50,330 nucleotides of DNA from Flammeovirga aprica JL-4 (GCF_012844305.1 NZ_JABANE010000064.1:1-50330); one strand, 5' to 3'; positions 18,318 through 28,178 are shown, numbered from the stretch's first letter. Program-made: numbers and translations. Notes: generated by a model not told the origin, from the letters alone.

Positions 18318-18318
18318 T

Positions 18319-21300
18319 TTATGCATCTTCCATCATTTCCTTTTTCTTCTTCTCCCTAAAATCTTTTGGAGAAACGCCAAACTGTTTGGTAAATTCTTTC
18401 TTGAAATATTTGTAATCATTGATACCTACCAAACCACCTACTACATACAATTTTAAATCTTCTTGCAGTAAAAGTTCGGATGCCCTTTTTAATCGGATAG
18501 AGCGGATAAAACCGGCGATCGTCATCCCTGTAAGGCCCTTCAGTTTTCTGTATAAAGTGGACTGACTCATACAGAAATGCTCTGCCAATGTCTCCACATG
18601 GAATTCATCATTTTCTAAATTCAAATTGATAAATTCTGATAGATCTTGTAAGAATTTTTCGTCTTTGTTTTCTGTATTGAGGCTGGCATTCGGCTCAAAA
18701 CGGATTTTATTCTGGAAGTGTCGTTGTACTTTTATACGGTTTTGAAGGTGTGTATCTACTTTGGTATTCAGTACATTTACATCAAACGGTTTACGGATAT
18801 AATCGTCCGCACCTGATTGTAATCCTTCGATCTCGTGTTTGTTATCTGTTTTGGCTGTTAATAGCAATATTGGAATATGTGCTGTAGAAATATTATCCTT
18901 TAAAAGTTGACATAATTCAATACCATTCATTTTTGGCATCATCACATCAGAAAGAATCAAATCTGGTATCACTTGCAGGGCTTTTTCCTTTGCTTCCTCT
19001 CCATTTGATGCTAGGATGATATGATATCTCTCCTCAAAAATAGTTTTCAAGTAACTTCTAATCTCCTCATTATCATCCACTATCAATACTTTTTGTTTCT
19101 CTTTTGGCTTTTCTTCCTCTACAATCACTTCTTCTATTACTTCCTCCTGCTCCTTATCTCTATCCACTACTGTATGTGGAATACTTACAATAAATTCTGT
19201 TCCTTTTCCTTTTTCAGAAGTAATTTCAATCTTGCCATTATGCAATTCTACTATCTTTTTTGTCAAAGCCAATCCAATACCCGTTCCCACCATATTGATG
19301 GTCTCAGTATCTTTTATTTGATAGTATCTATTAAAAATTTTCTCTTGCTCAGAAGATGAAATGCCTTTGCCTGTATCTTTTACATGCAGTGTTGCGAAGT
19401 TGTCATCATTATCAACAATCACTTGCACCGTTCCATTCAAAGTAGTGAATTTAAAAGCATTGGAAAGCAGATTACAAACCACCATTTCCATTTTATCATG
19501 ATCAAAATTTAGCTTTACTTCGGACTTCTTTTTAATCAATTCAAAATTGATATTTTTATCATCAGACATGCTTTTGAAATTGTTGAATATCTTCTCTATA
19601 AATTCATCAAAACGATAAGGGTTGGTATTTAAACGTAACATACCATTTTCCGCTTTTCTGAAGTCGAGCAGGTTATTGATCAAGTCCAACAAACGGTTTG
19701 CATTATTATATATATTAGTGATTTTACTTTGAATTGGTTTTGGCAAATCCATTTTCACCATTTCTGACAATGGACTAATGATCAATGTTAAAGGCGTTCT
19801 TAATTCATGAGAGATATTTGTAAAGAACATTAGTTTTGATTCATTCAATTCATGTTCCTGTTCATTTTTGATTTTCTCAATTTTAAGATCGTTTTCCAAA
19901 GACGCTTTCAATATTAAGAAACGAATCACAAAATAGGCAATCACTAAGAACAGTGTAAGGTAAATCAATTTAGCCCACCACGTCAACCATAATGGAGGAT
20001 GAACAATAAGGGTTAAATGTTTGATTTCACTATAAGATTTATAATCAAAAGTTGACCTTAATTGTAAATGGTATTGCCCAGGCTTTAAATCAATAAGGTT
20101 GATCAATTCATTTTTACCATTATCAATCCAATCCTTTTCCAATTCTTTAATTCTAAACTGATAATACAGGTGACTGTTGGCGTGATGGTTTGGAGAAATC
20201 ATCTTCAACGAAATTGTATTTTCGTCATATTTCAATTCCAACTCATCCAAGTAATTAATTTGCTCTTTTAGGATAACTCTTCCATTAATTTCATCCCTTG
20301 GATAGATTTTTTTCCTGTGAATAAAGAAATCTGTCACTACAATATTAGGTATTCTTTCTGCCTGCAAATTGATTTTATCAGGGCTGAGAATATAAATACC
20401 ATTAGTACCCCCAAAATAGATCTTTTCGCCATCGTTAAAAATAGCGTCATTGTTCATTACATTATTGACTTTCTTTTCTCTGTCAATGTTCAGAATATTC
20501 TTTTCGTTGGGACTGATTGTGCCTATGCCAATAGTATTACTAAACCACAAACGGTTATTCTTATCAAATGAAATACCGTTAATATAATCATTATTCAATC
20601 CATCTTCTACCGTGAAAATACGTTCTATTCTAAACTTATCTGTAATATCTGCTTTAATCAACCCTTGAGATGTAGAACACCACAGTTTTCCTTTTTGCTG
20701 AAAATTCAAAGACAAAACAATCAGTGAAGATCTCTTTTCTGTTGAAAATGCCTCTACTTTTTCGAAAGTCTTCTTTTCTTTATCAAACAGCTGTAAACCA
20801 TTAAAAGTACCTAACCAAATACGCCCTTTGTCATCTTCACCAATAGTAGTGATTCTGTTATTGATCAGTTCTGAATCTCTGATTGTAAAGCGTAAAGGAT
20901 TAGAAAAAGTAATGTCATTTTTTAGGTCAACGACAATCAGTCCGTTCATCTGAGTACCCAAGTAAAACATTCCTTCCTTATCAATATAAAAAGAGTTAGC
21001 TCTAATTTTATTTAAATAATGACCTACTATTTTCATTTGATTATTGGTTCTGTCCATTACGTACACCCCTCTTGTACCACCAAAAATCATATAGTTTTTC
21101 CAGTAAATAATCTCTCTTATCCTTTGGCCTTTTGATTCTGGAATCAGATGGAATTTCGAACTATTGGGTGAGAGATAAAATAAGCCTCCCATCCATGTGC
21201 CACACCAAAGTGTTTTGTACTGATCAACACTTACAGAGAGGATATTGTTATCCTCAAGTCCAATGTCGTTTGTGATTGAATTATGATAGTTTTTAAGTGA

Positions 21301-22299
21301 ATGCTCATTGATCAGTTTCACCAAACCACCATTGCTAGTCCCAACCCATATATTATCATCTGCATCAAAAAAGATGTCCAATACACCCTCATATTGGGAA
21401 TTGGTTTTAAAGTCTTTGATCAAAGGAAGCTTCTTAAAAGAATTCTGATCTTTATTACTCACGTACAATCCTTTCGTCCATGAACCTATCCAAATGCAAC
21501 CTTCTTTATCTACTTTTACTGTATTAATACCTCTTACTTTTCCAGCAAGTTCACCCATATCAAAGGGCTCTATATTAAGTACCGAAGTTTTAGTTTTATA
21601 AAGTCCTTTTGCTGTTCCTAATATCAATTGATCCCTAGGGGCATCATAATACAACTCCATCATTTCACCGAAAAGGTACTTCTGTACTATCAATCTTTCC
21701 TCTGAGGGGTCATATTTATACAGTGTGTTAAAAGACGAAAACCACATGTTTCCAAACTTATCTTTGATCACATGTGCTACCTTTGCTTTTTCATTAAACC
21801 GCTTAATAATGCCTTCTCCAACCTTATAAACCACCACGCCATGATTGAATGTTGAGAGCCATAGATTTCCTTCATTGTCTTCAGCAATAGATGTGATTCT
21901 ATTGATTTTCTTATCACTATCTTTCAGCGTAATATCATCATAATAAGTGAATTGATCCAAGCTGATATTGTAAGAAGACAAACCTCCACTCTGTGTACCT
22001 ATCCAAGCAATGCTATCAGATTGAAGGTATAAAGCCGATATATTTTCATTTTTCAATCCGCTATACCTTTGAGATGGTCTTTTTACTTCGAAGTTTTTAC
22101 TATCAAAAATTACCAACCCACTATTGGTTGCCAACCACAAACGCTTACTACTGTCTTGTCTGATTTTATAAGCATAATTTGTAGGCAATCCATTAGACAC
22201 ATTGAAATACTGGAATTGATAAGAGTCAAGTTGATGATCCGCCTTAACATCAAAAAATAGGCAGATAGTGATTAAAAAGAGTAGAGTAAGTAATTTCAT
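18319..22299 (-). CDS. Hybrid two-component system sensor-regulator (HTCS)
   Basis: One polypeptide of 1326 residues contains a whole two-component system, the usual glycan sensor of Bacteroidota. A signal peptide (1-20) is followed by about 14 Reg_prop propeller repeats (to ~650; e.g. IWVGTSNGGLVKL, RIWLGTFNGLQLF), a Y_Y_Y domain (~690-767) and a membrane helix (~776-797). The HisKA domain has H831 in NISHELRTPL. The HATPase domain has N947, D975 (VKDTGKGI) and GTGIGL at 1005-1010. An acidic linker leads to a receiver with D1118 and K1170, then an AraC HTH (~1225-1318, YFKKEFTKQFGVSPKDFR). All catalytic residues are present. It lies between two genes that share a direct-repeat operator and probably activates both when the periplasmic propeller binds an oligosaccharide. 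Confidence 0.96.
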   Translation of the reverse strand: MKLLTLLFLITICLFFDVKADHQLDSYQFQYFNVSNGLPTNYAYKIRQDSSKRLWLATNSGLVIFDSKNFEVKRPSQRYSGLKNENISALYLQSDSIAWIGTQSGGLSSYNISLDQFTYYDDITLKDSDKKINRITSIAEDNEGNLWLSTFNHGVVVYKVGEGIIKRFNEKAKVAHVIKDKFGNMWFSSFNTLYKYDPSEERLIVQKYLFGEMMELYYDAPRDQLILGTAKGLYKTKTSVLNIEPFDMGELAGKVRGINTVKVDKEGCIWIGSWTKGLYVSNKDQNSFKKLPLIKDFKTNSQYEGVLDIFFDADDNIWVGTSNGGLVKLINEHSLKNYHNSITNDIGLEDNNILSVSVDQYKTLWCGTWMGGLFYLSPNSSKFHLIPESKGQRIREIIYWKNYMIFGGTRGVYVMDRTNNQMKIVGHYLNKIRANSFYIDKEGMFYLGTQMNGLIVVDLKNDITFSNPLRFTIRDSELINNRITTIGEDDKGRIWLGTFNGLQLFDKEKKTFEKVEAFSTEKRSSLIVLSLNFQQKGKLWCSTSQGLIKADITDKFRIERIFTVEDGLNNDYINGISFDKNNRLWFSNTIGIGTISPNEKNILNIDREKKVNNVMNNDAIFNDGEKIYFGGTNGIYILSPDKINLQAERIPNIVVTDFFIHRKKIYPRDEINGRVILKEQINYLDELELKYDENTISLKMISPNHHANSHLYYQFRIKELEKDWIDNGKNELINLIDLKPGQYHLQLRSTFDYKSYSEIKHLTLIVHPPLWLTWWAKLIYLTLFLVIAYFVIRFLILKASLENDLKIEKIKNEQEHELNESKLMFFTNISHELRTPLTLIISPLSEMVKMDLPKPIQSKITNIYNNANRLLDLINNLLDFRKAENGMLRLNTNPYRFDEFIEKIFNNFKSMSDDKNINFELIKKKSEVKLNFDHDKMEMVVCNLLSNAFKFTTLNGTVQVIVDNDDNFATLHVKDTGKGISSSEQEKIFNRYYQIKDTETINMVGTGIGLALTKKIVELHNGKIEITSEKGKGTEFIVSIPHTVVDRDKEQEEVIEEVIVEEEKPKEKQKVLIVDDNEEIRSYLKTIFEERYHIILASNGEEAKEKALQVIPDLILSDVMMPKMNGIELCQLLKDNISTAHIPILLLTAKTDNKHEIEGLQSGADDYIRKPFDVNVLNTKVDTHLQNRIKVQRHFQNKIRFEPNASLNTENKDEKFLQDLSEFINLNLENDEFHVETLAEHFCMSQSTLYRKLKGLTGMTIAGFIRSIRLKRASELLLQEDLKLYVVGGLVGINDYKYFKKEFTKQFGVSPKDFREKKKKEMMEDA

Positions 22300-22402
22300 T
22301 TCACAGTAATTGATAATAAACGTAGTAGATACAATTATACTATATATTAATATAATTTCTGAACGTATTTAGGAATATTTTGAGTTTGGGAAAGGTAACA
22401 AG

Positions 22403-22438
22403 AAGGTTGGTACTCATTATCAAATAAGTACCCACCTT
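22403..22438. terminator. Stem-loop between beta-helix lipoprotein and HTCS genes
   Basis: AAGGTTGGTACT pairs with AGTACCCACCTT around a 12-base loop, with one mismatch. It lies just after the stop codon of the 22448-24082 gene. The T-rich tail is better in the plus direction, so on the minus strand termination may be partial, allowing some read-through into the HTCS gene. Confidence 0.6.
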
Positions 22439-22447
22439 TTTATTGTA

Positions 22448-24082
22448 TTAGAAAACTTCAATTGCCCCAATACTAGGTTGATCGGCAATTTCATTCCCTA
22501 AAATATCATACTTCAAGTCTAAACCATATATCAATCCAATGCTGTCATTTTGGATTTTTTCAATGGCTATTCCTTTATTCTTAATCGCTTCAATATTCGT
22601 CGGTGTAAAGTCTTTCAATTCATTTCCGCTCTTATTCGCAAATAAAACATCAACAAAATGAGATGCTGAAGGTTGAATCAAAACCTCTTTTGGCCAATTT
22701 GATTTTTGATAGAAAACATTGTTCTTGAAAAATACATTTTCCACTTCAGAAGTACCTCCTTTATCTGGCGTATACTGATCCCCTAATACTAGTTTAGCTT
22801 CTCCTTCAAAATGGAAAATATTATTGGCCACATACACTCCTTTAGTAGCTTTATCCACAGCTATTTTGGCCGTAATATCTTTATTAACGTAAATTGTATT
22901 GTTATAAATATAACTATTGAAAGGCCCTTTTCTTGCTTTCTTACCTTGGAAACCGGACAACCAAAATACTTTTCCTTCTTGGAAAGCACCATCTACACCT
23001 TTGGTTCTGTTACCGTCGTTGACACTAATATTATACCTATAGCTACAGTTGTAGTTATTGCCCAAAATCTCTAGGAAACCGCCTGCATTATTTGAAGAAT
23101 AGTTATATTGTAATACAATATTATTACAATTATAATCAATATGCGCTCCTGCTGAGTCACCCGGACCATTGGCATTTGTAAATTTATTTTTCTCAATTAA
23201 GACCTGATCTGATCCCCAAGTCCAAAGTCCACTACCTCTACCCCACTTTCTTGAATCATTATCACTGCCAGAATGATCCACATGATTATTATGAATGTGT
23301 CCCTTCTTCACTTTCGACATTTGAATTCCAGGGCCTCCTGTGAAACTCACATTACAATGATCCACTTCAAAATCCTGAATACTATGTTTGCTTCCACCAG
23401 TAAGTTTAATCCCAGTATGCGCCACATTATGCACCGTACAATTGCTCACTTTTAAACCCTTCAACACTGATGCTTGATTTTTCAAAAGTACTCTAATACC
23501 CCATCCATAAGATTGCGTACCATTTGCCGTCACTACTTCATCTTTCCCCCTTTCCAATCCTGGTGCATTACAAAAAATATCTTTCACTATAAGGTGCTCT
23601 AATGTCACATTTTCATAATCCCCATCACTTGATGTAGTATATAATACACCACATCTCATTTTCATGTCCTTGGTGATTGCACCTCCATTGGCCTCTACCT
23701 GAATATTCTCAACTTTTACATTCGAAACATTCTCTAATAAAATCCCATTCGCAAAACCTTTCGCATCAATAATTGCCTTTTCTTTTCCTGTAGAAGTGAT
23801 CACCAAAGGTTTGTCCCATCCATGCCCAATATTTTTCAACTGAAGCATCTCCTGAAACGTCACTCCACTTTTAAGTTTCAAGGTATCACCCGCCTGTAGT
23901 GTAAGTGTTTTTATTGTAGAAAAGTCCTTAAAAGGCTCACTTTCCTTTAAACCATTGTTGGTATTTTTTCCTGTCTCGGCATCAAAGTAATAAGTAACTG
24001 ATTGTTTTGTAGCTGTGTTAGTCTGACAACCCATCAATCCTATAAACACTAAGATGAAGGAGTAATAATTCATTGCTTTCAT
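22448..24082 (-). CDS. Beta-helix lipoprotein, paralogue of the sulfatase-fused domain
   Basis: Lipoprotein of 544 residues, lipobox C19 (IGLMGCQTN). From residue 30 it is a right-handed parallel beta-helix that starts with YYFDAETGKNTNNGL and a QAGDTLKLKSG segment, as in many polysaccharide-acting beta-helix enzymes. It shares blocks with residues 600-1130 of the 1621-residue protein: RGSGLWTWG (282-290), GDS...HIDY (308-317), QYNYSSNNAGGFLEILG (325-341), YRYNISVNDG (348-357). Conserved acidic candidates are D309, D316 and E338. It may be a periplasmic or cell-surface lyase or glycosidase that finishes what the secreted paralogue begins. No known CAZy family could be assigned by eye. Its promoter carries the HTCS-type operator. 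Confidence 0.75.
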   Translation of the reverse strand: MKAMNYYSFILVFIGLMGCQTNTATKQSVTYYFDAETGKNTNNGLKESEPFKDFSTIKTLTLQAGDTLKLKSGVTFQEMLQLKNIGHGWDKPLVITSTGKEKAIIDAKGFANGILLENVSNVKVENIQVEANGGAITKDMKMRCGVLYTTSSDGDYENVTLEHLIVKDIFCNAPGLERGKDEVVTANGTQSYGWGIRVLLKNQASVLKGLKVSNCTVHNVAHTGIKLTGGSKHSIQDFEVDHCNVSFTGGPGIQMSKVKKGHIHNNHVDHSGSDNDSRKWGRGSGLWTWGSDQVLIEKNKFTNANGPGDSAGAHIDYNCNNIVLQYNYSSNNAGGFLEILGNNYNCSYRYNISVNDGNRTKGVDGAFQEGKVFWLSGFQGKKARKGPFNSYIYNNTIYVNKDITAKIAVDKATKGVYVANNIFHFEGEAKLVLGDQYTPDKGGTSEVENVFFKNNVFYQKSNWPKEVLIQPSASHFVDVLFANKSGNELKDFTPTNIEAIKNKGIAIEKIQNDSIGLIYGLDLKYDILGNEIADQPSIGAIEVF

Positions 24083-24103
24083 ACTAATTCATTTGATTTA
24101 TTA

Positions 24104-24160
24104 CAATCTTAGCTTTTATACGAAATGAAAAAGGGGCTATTTTAAGCAACAGCAGGGGGA
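24104..24160 (-). promoter_or_regulatory. Promoter and operator matching that of the sulfatase fusion
   Basis: AGGGG at 24132-24136 and AGGGGG at 24154-24159 flank TATTTTAAGCA. The same core, GGGG then TATTTTAAGCA then AGGGG, occurs at 17854-17882. TAAGATTG on the minus strand (24111-24104) fits seven of eight positions of TAnnTTTG and lies 20 bases from the repeat, as at the other site. The implied start leaves a leader of only about 15 bases. Confidence 0.55.
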
Positions 24161-24352
24161 ATTTCTATAATTTGTTGGTTTTTGGTGATTATAGGGCTCT
24201 TTTTGAATGGAAAGATCGTAGCATTTCTATTTATTATTGGTTATTGTTATGAGTGTTTTGGTTTGTTATAAGTTGAAAATTTATTCGATATTCAAGCTTA
24301 TAACGATGTCAATCATCTTAACATTGCAAGAGTGATGGGTAAACCTAGAATT

Positions 24353-25249
24353 CTAAATTGAATCTGCTATTTCTTTCACCTCATCAATACTCAAACCTGA
24401 ATACAAAGCCACTTTCTCAATATCTAATCCATCTTGAAGCATTGACTTTGCAGTTTCAATTGCTTTTTTTAGTTCACCTGCTTTCATTCCTTCTTTCAAT
24501 CCTTCTTCCTTACCTTGCTTTCTTCCTTTTTCAACAGCTGTATCTAATGTGTTCAAATAATCTCTAAAAATTTTCAGATCTTCTTCATACCTCAACTGAT
24601 CTGCCTTATCCAATGCTGTAAATTCTGTAATTGAAAATATTTTTTTGAAGATATACTCTTGATAAAAAGCGGGAGCTTCGGTAAAACTTTCTAGTCGATT
24701 TAAAATGTAAATCCATTTATCAAAATGATTTGATAATTCACTTTCTGATTTCTTGAATTTTGGTAATTCTAGGTAGATAAATTTCAACTTATCATAAAAA
24801 ATTTCATTACGTTGGTTCTTCAATTCTACCACATGATGGAAATCTTCTGATAAGTCAAATTTGAAGTCCATCAAACTAATCACATAAACTGCTTTGAGTT
24901 CGTACTTCCACCCTTTACCATCGGGTTGACCTTTGGTAGCTTGTTCTTGAATAGGAAAAGTGGAATAATAAATCGTTCTGTCTTTAAAAAAGGTTTGGTG
25001 GGCACGTTGTAACTCAACGATAAACTTCTCCCCTTTTTCATTTTCACAATACAAATCAAAGATGGCTTTTCTATCCGTCTGATGAGCAGATAGCTTTTCA
25101 GTGGATTTATAAGTCAAATCATATACTTTATCCTCTTCAGGCAAGACGGTATTTAAGAAGTCAATAAGGATATCTTTATTATCTTCTTCTCCAAAGAGTT
25201 TCTTAAAGCCAAAATAGGTAAATGGATTGATATATTTTGACGTGGCCAT
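24353..25249 (-). CDS. Rpn/PD-(D/E)XK nuclease family protein
   Basis: 298 residues of the PF12784-type family, often annotated as recombination-promoting nuclease or putative transposase. The N-terminus has the hallmark NPFTYFGFKKLFGEEDNKDILIDFLN (quoted from 8, first part NPFTYFGFKKLFG). The nuclease core shows D65 in AIFDLYCENEKG and E79-L-Q81 in KFIVELQ. The end carries charged repeats GRKQGKEEGLKEGMKAGE and a helical tail with SGLSIDEVKEIADSI, typical of the family. Such genes are multi-copy and mobile in many genomes, but their role is not settled. It sits alone between the HTCS module and the carrageenan locus and carries no terminal repeats I can see. Confidence 0.88.
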   Translation of the reverse strand: MATSKYINPFTYFGFKKLFGEEDNKDILIDFLNTVLPEEDKVYDLTYKSTEKLSAHQTDRKAIFDLYCENEKGEKFIVELQRAHQTFFKDRTIYYSTFPIQEQATKGQPDGKGWKYELKAVYVISLMDFKFDLSEDFHHVVELKNQRNEIFYDKLKFIYLELPKFKKSESELSNHFDKWIYILNRLESFTEAPAFYQEYIFKKIFSITEFTALDKADQLRYEEDLKIFRDYLNTLDTAVEKGRKQGKEEGLKEGMKAGELKKAIETAKSMLQDGLDIEKVALYSGLSIDEVKEIADSI

Positions 25250-25425
25250 ATTCTTTCTATTTGTTTATCACAAAAATAAGAAGGGAAAAAGATTAATTAT
25301 GGTTTTGAATCAGAAAATTATAGTTGATCTTCTTTTTGTTGGCTTCTAACAATTTCAAAATATCACTTATTACAGATTCAAACTTTGTGAGTATAGATAC
25401 TTTTTAGATAGTTTGTCTCTGTGAG

Positions 25426-25776
25426 TTAATGGTTTTCTTCCATTACAGTGGAAGAAGAGGAATAATCACAAAAAGTTTCCAATAGTATCTGTAATTCATT
25501 TTTATCATAAACCTTCTTGTCATATTTTTCAATCAAATCATGATTCTTACTAATACAACCTATGACATCACCAAACCAGAAAGGTAATGTTTCAGTAAAT
25601 TCATAGATATAAAATACCTTATCTTGATAGCGGTACTTTTCTTGAGTGTGAAAAGATTTCATACCTCTATTTTTACCTAAAGGGAGAAAATGTAATCGTC
25701 CTGGATATATTGTATTTACATATCCAATTGCATATTTTTTTTCTTCAAAAAAATACATAATGACAGAGACCCACAT
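25426..25776 (-). CDS. Hypothetical protein
   Basis: 116 residues with no signal peptide or clear family. It is rich in aromatic and charged residues (KYRYQDKVFYIYEFTETLPFWFGDVIG), which reads like a real folded protein. A second ATG at 25758 (MYFFEEKK) is an equally good start. It has no operon partner, with gaps of 176 and about 290 bases on either side. The downstream gap 25777-26068 is AT-rich and shows no feature. Confidence 0.5.
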   Translation of the reverse strand: MWVSVIMYFFEEKKYAIGYVNTIYPGRLHFLPLGKNRGMKSFHTQEKYRYQDKVFYIYEFTETLPFWFGDVIGCISKNHDLIEKYDKKVYDKNELQILLETFCDYSSSSTVMEENH

Positions 25777-26068
25777 TATAACTATAAAAGGTAAAAAAAA
25801 ACTTATCTAACTTGTTCATAAAATAATATAGTTGCTTTTTCTATTTCATTGATTTTGAAAAATATATTTCATCACTCCTTTAATAATAGTATTATCAATA
25901 GTTTACTACTTAATTTAAAGATATAAAACCTTCAGTTAAGAAACTTAATTACAAGGAGTACTATAACTTATCCCTGAACTTTACATGACTCTAAAAGAAA
26001 TATATGAGGTGGAAGAGTTAGTGAACAAATTTTGATCACCAACTTCCCAAATATATCACAGCGATTAC

Positions 26069-27982
26069 TTACTTCTGTTCTGAATACTCAGGCAAAATAT
26101 TATATCCCCTCAAGGCTTCATTCTGATTATCCTCCCACATAGGTATACCTTGATTTTTCAAGGCACTTTCTTCCAATTCAAGCCAAATACCGTAATTAAA
26201 TTCCGTTAGAATCTCCTTGATTTGCTGTTTGAATTTCTTGTAGTTTTTGGCTTGTATTTCAATGTATTTATTAGAAGCGATACCATAATTATACATAGCT
26301 TGAAGGTTATCAAAAAAACGTTCAGAAGAGGCTTTTCTCCATTTCTTTTCGTCTTCGTTCGAGATAAGGAATCGATTTCTCATCATTCTCATTTCGTTGT
26401 TCAAAATGATATCATGATTTTGACGAGCATAGTTTTCATCCAAGTTGGAAAAAGTATAGGTTAAGAAATCTGTAACTGTTTGTTTTCCGTCTATTTCTTT
26501 TGGAACAGAATATTGAAGTATCGTACGTCTAGCCCTCTTGACTTTAACTTCCATTTTGCCTTTTGGTTTTTCAACATAAAAAGCATGTGTCCCTTTTGGA
26601 GCAATACCTAAATATTGATTGTTAAAATAGACTCCACTTTTCTCTTTCAAGATTGTTACCACCTCTACACTGTCCATATCTTGAATTTGATATTTTTCCT
26701 TATTCCTGAAATTAATTTTCATCCCTTTGTTTTTATTGAATTCTCCAGGAAGGAAATTTTTAAAGGAAACTATCACAGCTTCTTCTTCTAATGTTGCTTG
26801 ATTTTTCAGCCATTTGTTTTTGTATTCTTTTAATAACAAACCCATCCCATATCCATGATGTAATTCTGGAGCAAAATGAGAGCCTCTATTATAATAATTC
26901 CATGATGTTACATACAGTAAATCAGCCTGACGCTTTACTCCTTTCTCTAATAAATCACGAAGCACTGAAGTCATTTTGTAATTATGAGCCTTTACGTAGT
27001 TGTTCTCTCCACGTCCTTTTATGGTGCCTTCTACTCCAGATGGCAGTTTCTGTTTGGTGGAAATATCATAGGGTTTCACACTTTGCATATCTGGTACCAC
27101 ACACTGTATAAAAGGGCGATTTCTTTTTCTGCATAATGCCTCCAGTCCACTGATGCCTTTATCATAATTCTGTGCACTGCTTAAGGTATAAATAGCGGGA
27201 AAGAAATCTAGAATTTGATTCGTCAATACATCATTAGATACATAGTCAGCTTGATAGACAAAAGCCACATCATCTATCAATCCTTTCTGAAGTGAATGAT
27301 ATACTTCTGCTAATTCTAAAATTAAATTTGGGTTCTTTATAAATGCTGAAGCATATTTCTTTTTCAGTCCTTGATCAATGACCTTTTGAGGTGTTTTCGT
27401 AAACAAAATAACTTTGTTATCTCCGGTTCTCAACCATTTTTTGGAGTAATTTGTCATTTTGAATAACTCATTTAATGTTGACTCCGTTTTACTCAACAGC
27501 AAAGATACAGGCACCTTTTTGTTCCTTTTCATATCAATGATGATGGAGAACTTAAAGTCTATATTTTTTACCTCTGCTACTTTAATATATTCAGCAAAAA
27601 TCTTCTTGAAACGGCTGAGGTAGTATTCACCTCCCAGCGGTCTTAATTCAAATTGAAAGCCATCAATACCCATCAATTTTGCTGACTTCATTTCAAACTC
27701 ATAGGCATCACTGTTTTCCATGGGATTACTCATCAATGAGACAAGAGGAACAGTGGTTCTGTAATATTCTTTGGAGTCTGTTTTTGAAAATATGGATTCG
27801 TATTGCATTCCTTTCAAAAAAGCATCATTGACACTGTAGTTAAAAAAGGGGTGATTTTGGGCTAAAACTATTTTCTCAGGAAAAAAGACTTCAGCTGTTT
27901 TTTGAATGGGGTCTTGTGCGTACAAGGCACTCTGAGCAGTGAAAAATAATAGTATGATTTGGAGCAAAAAATGGTCTTTCAT
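26069..27982 (-). CDS. Secreted GH71/GH99-like protein, copy 1
   Basis: 637 residues from the chosen ATG at 27982, which begins a proper signal peptide (MKDHFLLQIILLFFTAQSALYA). The longer frame to 28063 would add 27 residues encoded by a repeat and is rejected. The N-terminal half reads like the (beta/alpha)8 glycosidases of GH71/GH99 (VLAQNHPFFNYS, AKLMGIDGFQFELRPLGGEYY, FKFSIIIDM, LLYVTSWNYYNRGSHFAPELHHGYG). The C-terminal part has a beta-rich region and a helical tail. It is a tandem paralogue of the 28400-30304 gene, similar along the full length. Substrate unknown; its location suggests a galactan oligosaccharide, but GH71/GH99 enzymes act on alpha-glucans or mannans. Confidence 0.72.
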   Translation of the reverse strand: MKDHFLLQIILLFFTAQSALYAQDPIQKTAEVFFPEKIVLAQNHPFFNYSVNDAFLKGMQYESIFSKTDSKEYYRTTVPLVSLMSNPMENSDAYEFEMKSAKLMGIDGFQFELRPLGGEYYLSRFKKIFAEYIKVAEVKNIDFKFSIIIDMKRNKKVPVSLLLSKTESTLNELFKMTNYSKKWLRTGDNKVILFTKTPQKVIDQGLKKKYASAFIKNPNLILELAEVYHSLQKGLIDDVAFVYQADYVSNDVLTNQILDFFPAIYTLSSAQNYDKGISGLEALCRKRNRPFIQCVVPDMQSVKPYDISTKQKLPSGVEGTIKGRGENNYVKAHNYKMTSVLRDLLEKGVKRQADLLYVTSWNYYNRGSHFAPELHHGYGMGLLLKEYKNKWLKNQATLEEEAVIVSFKNFLPGEFNKNKGMKINFRNKEKYQIQDMDSVEVVTILKEKSGVYFNNQYLGIAPKGTHAFYVEKPKGKMEVKVKRARRTILQYSVPKEIDGKQTVTDFLTYTFSNLDENYARQNHDIILNNEMRMMRNRFLISNEDEKKWRKASSERFFDNLQAMYNYGIASNKYIEIQAKNYKKFKQQIKEILTEFNYGIWLELEESALKNQGIPMWEDNQNEALRGYNILPEYSEQK

Positions 27983-28044
27983 TTCAGTAGATATCAAAAT
28001 ATGTAACCAAGTACCAGGACAGAAGAAATGGAACAATAACTCGT

Positions 28045-28178
28045 GTACCATGACTGAAATCATGGGCTTGTGATATTGACTTCAACAACACTCTAGTGTT
28101 ACCACCGTCACCAAACTTCAAGACTTTACTCTTGATGTAGGTTGGCTTATCACCTGCCCATAGTTGTAACTATGGTAC
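28045..28178. repeat. Inverted pair of REP-like hairpins (family II)
   Basis: The left hairpin 28045-28067 (GTACCATGACTGAAATCATG, then GGC) and the right one 28156-28178, read in reverse, align as TACCAT...AA..ATGGGC..GTGATA. The stems differ but stay paired (CCATGA/TCATGG against CCATAGTT/AACTATGG). Between them is a third hairpin AACACTCTAGTGTT and a fourth TCAAGAGTAAAGTCTTGA. The whole unit fills the gap between the two GH71/GH99-like genes. Confidence 0.7.

Larger units (their letters stand above)
17408..18318. other. 911-bp gene-free region with leader, MITE, operator and tandem repeats
   Basis: No credible gene lies here. From the sulfatase side it contains an inverted repeat CACTATCAAA / TTTGATAGTG at 17447-17456 and 17485-17494, a 161-bp palindromic element at 17625-17785, a probable promoter and operator at 17826-17883, and two tandem copies of a 120-131 bp repeat at 18067-18317 next to the stop codon of the hybrid regulator. 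The first half is probably transcribed as a long 5' leader of the sulfatase gene. Confidence 0.7.

Noticed and set aside
22448..24082. Assignment as iota-carrageenase GH82 or alginate lyase PL6
   Set aside because: The blocks do not follow either family; only the beta-helix architecture is shared.
24353..25249. Complete insertion sequence around the Rpn-like gene
   Set aside because: No terminal inverted repeats or target duplications could be found at its flanks.
27983..28063. 27-codon N-terminal extension of GH71/GH99-like copy 1
   Set aside because: The extension is encoded by part of a REP-like repeat and precedes a complete signal peptide at 27982.
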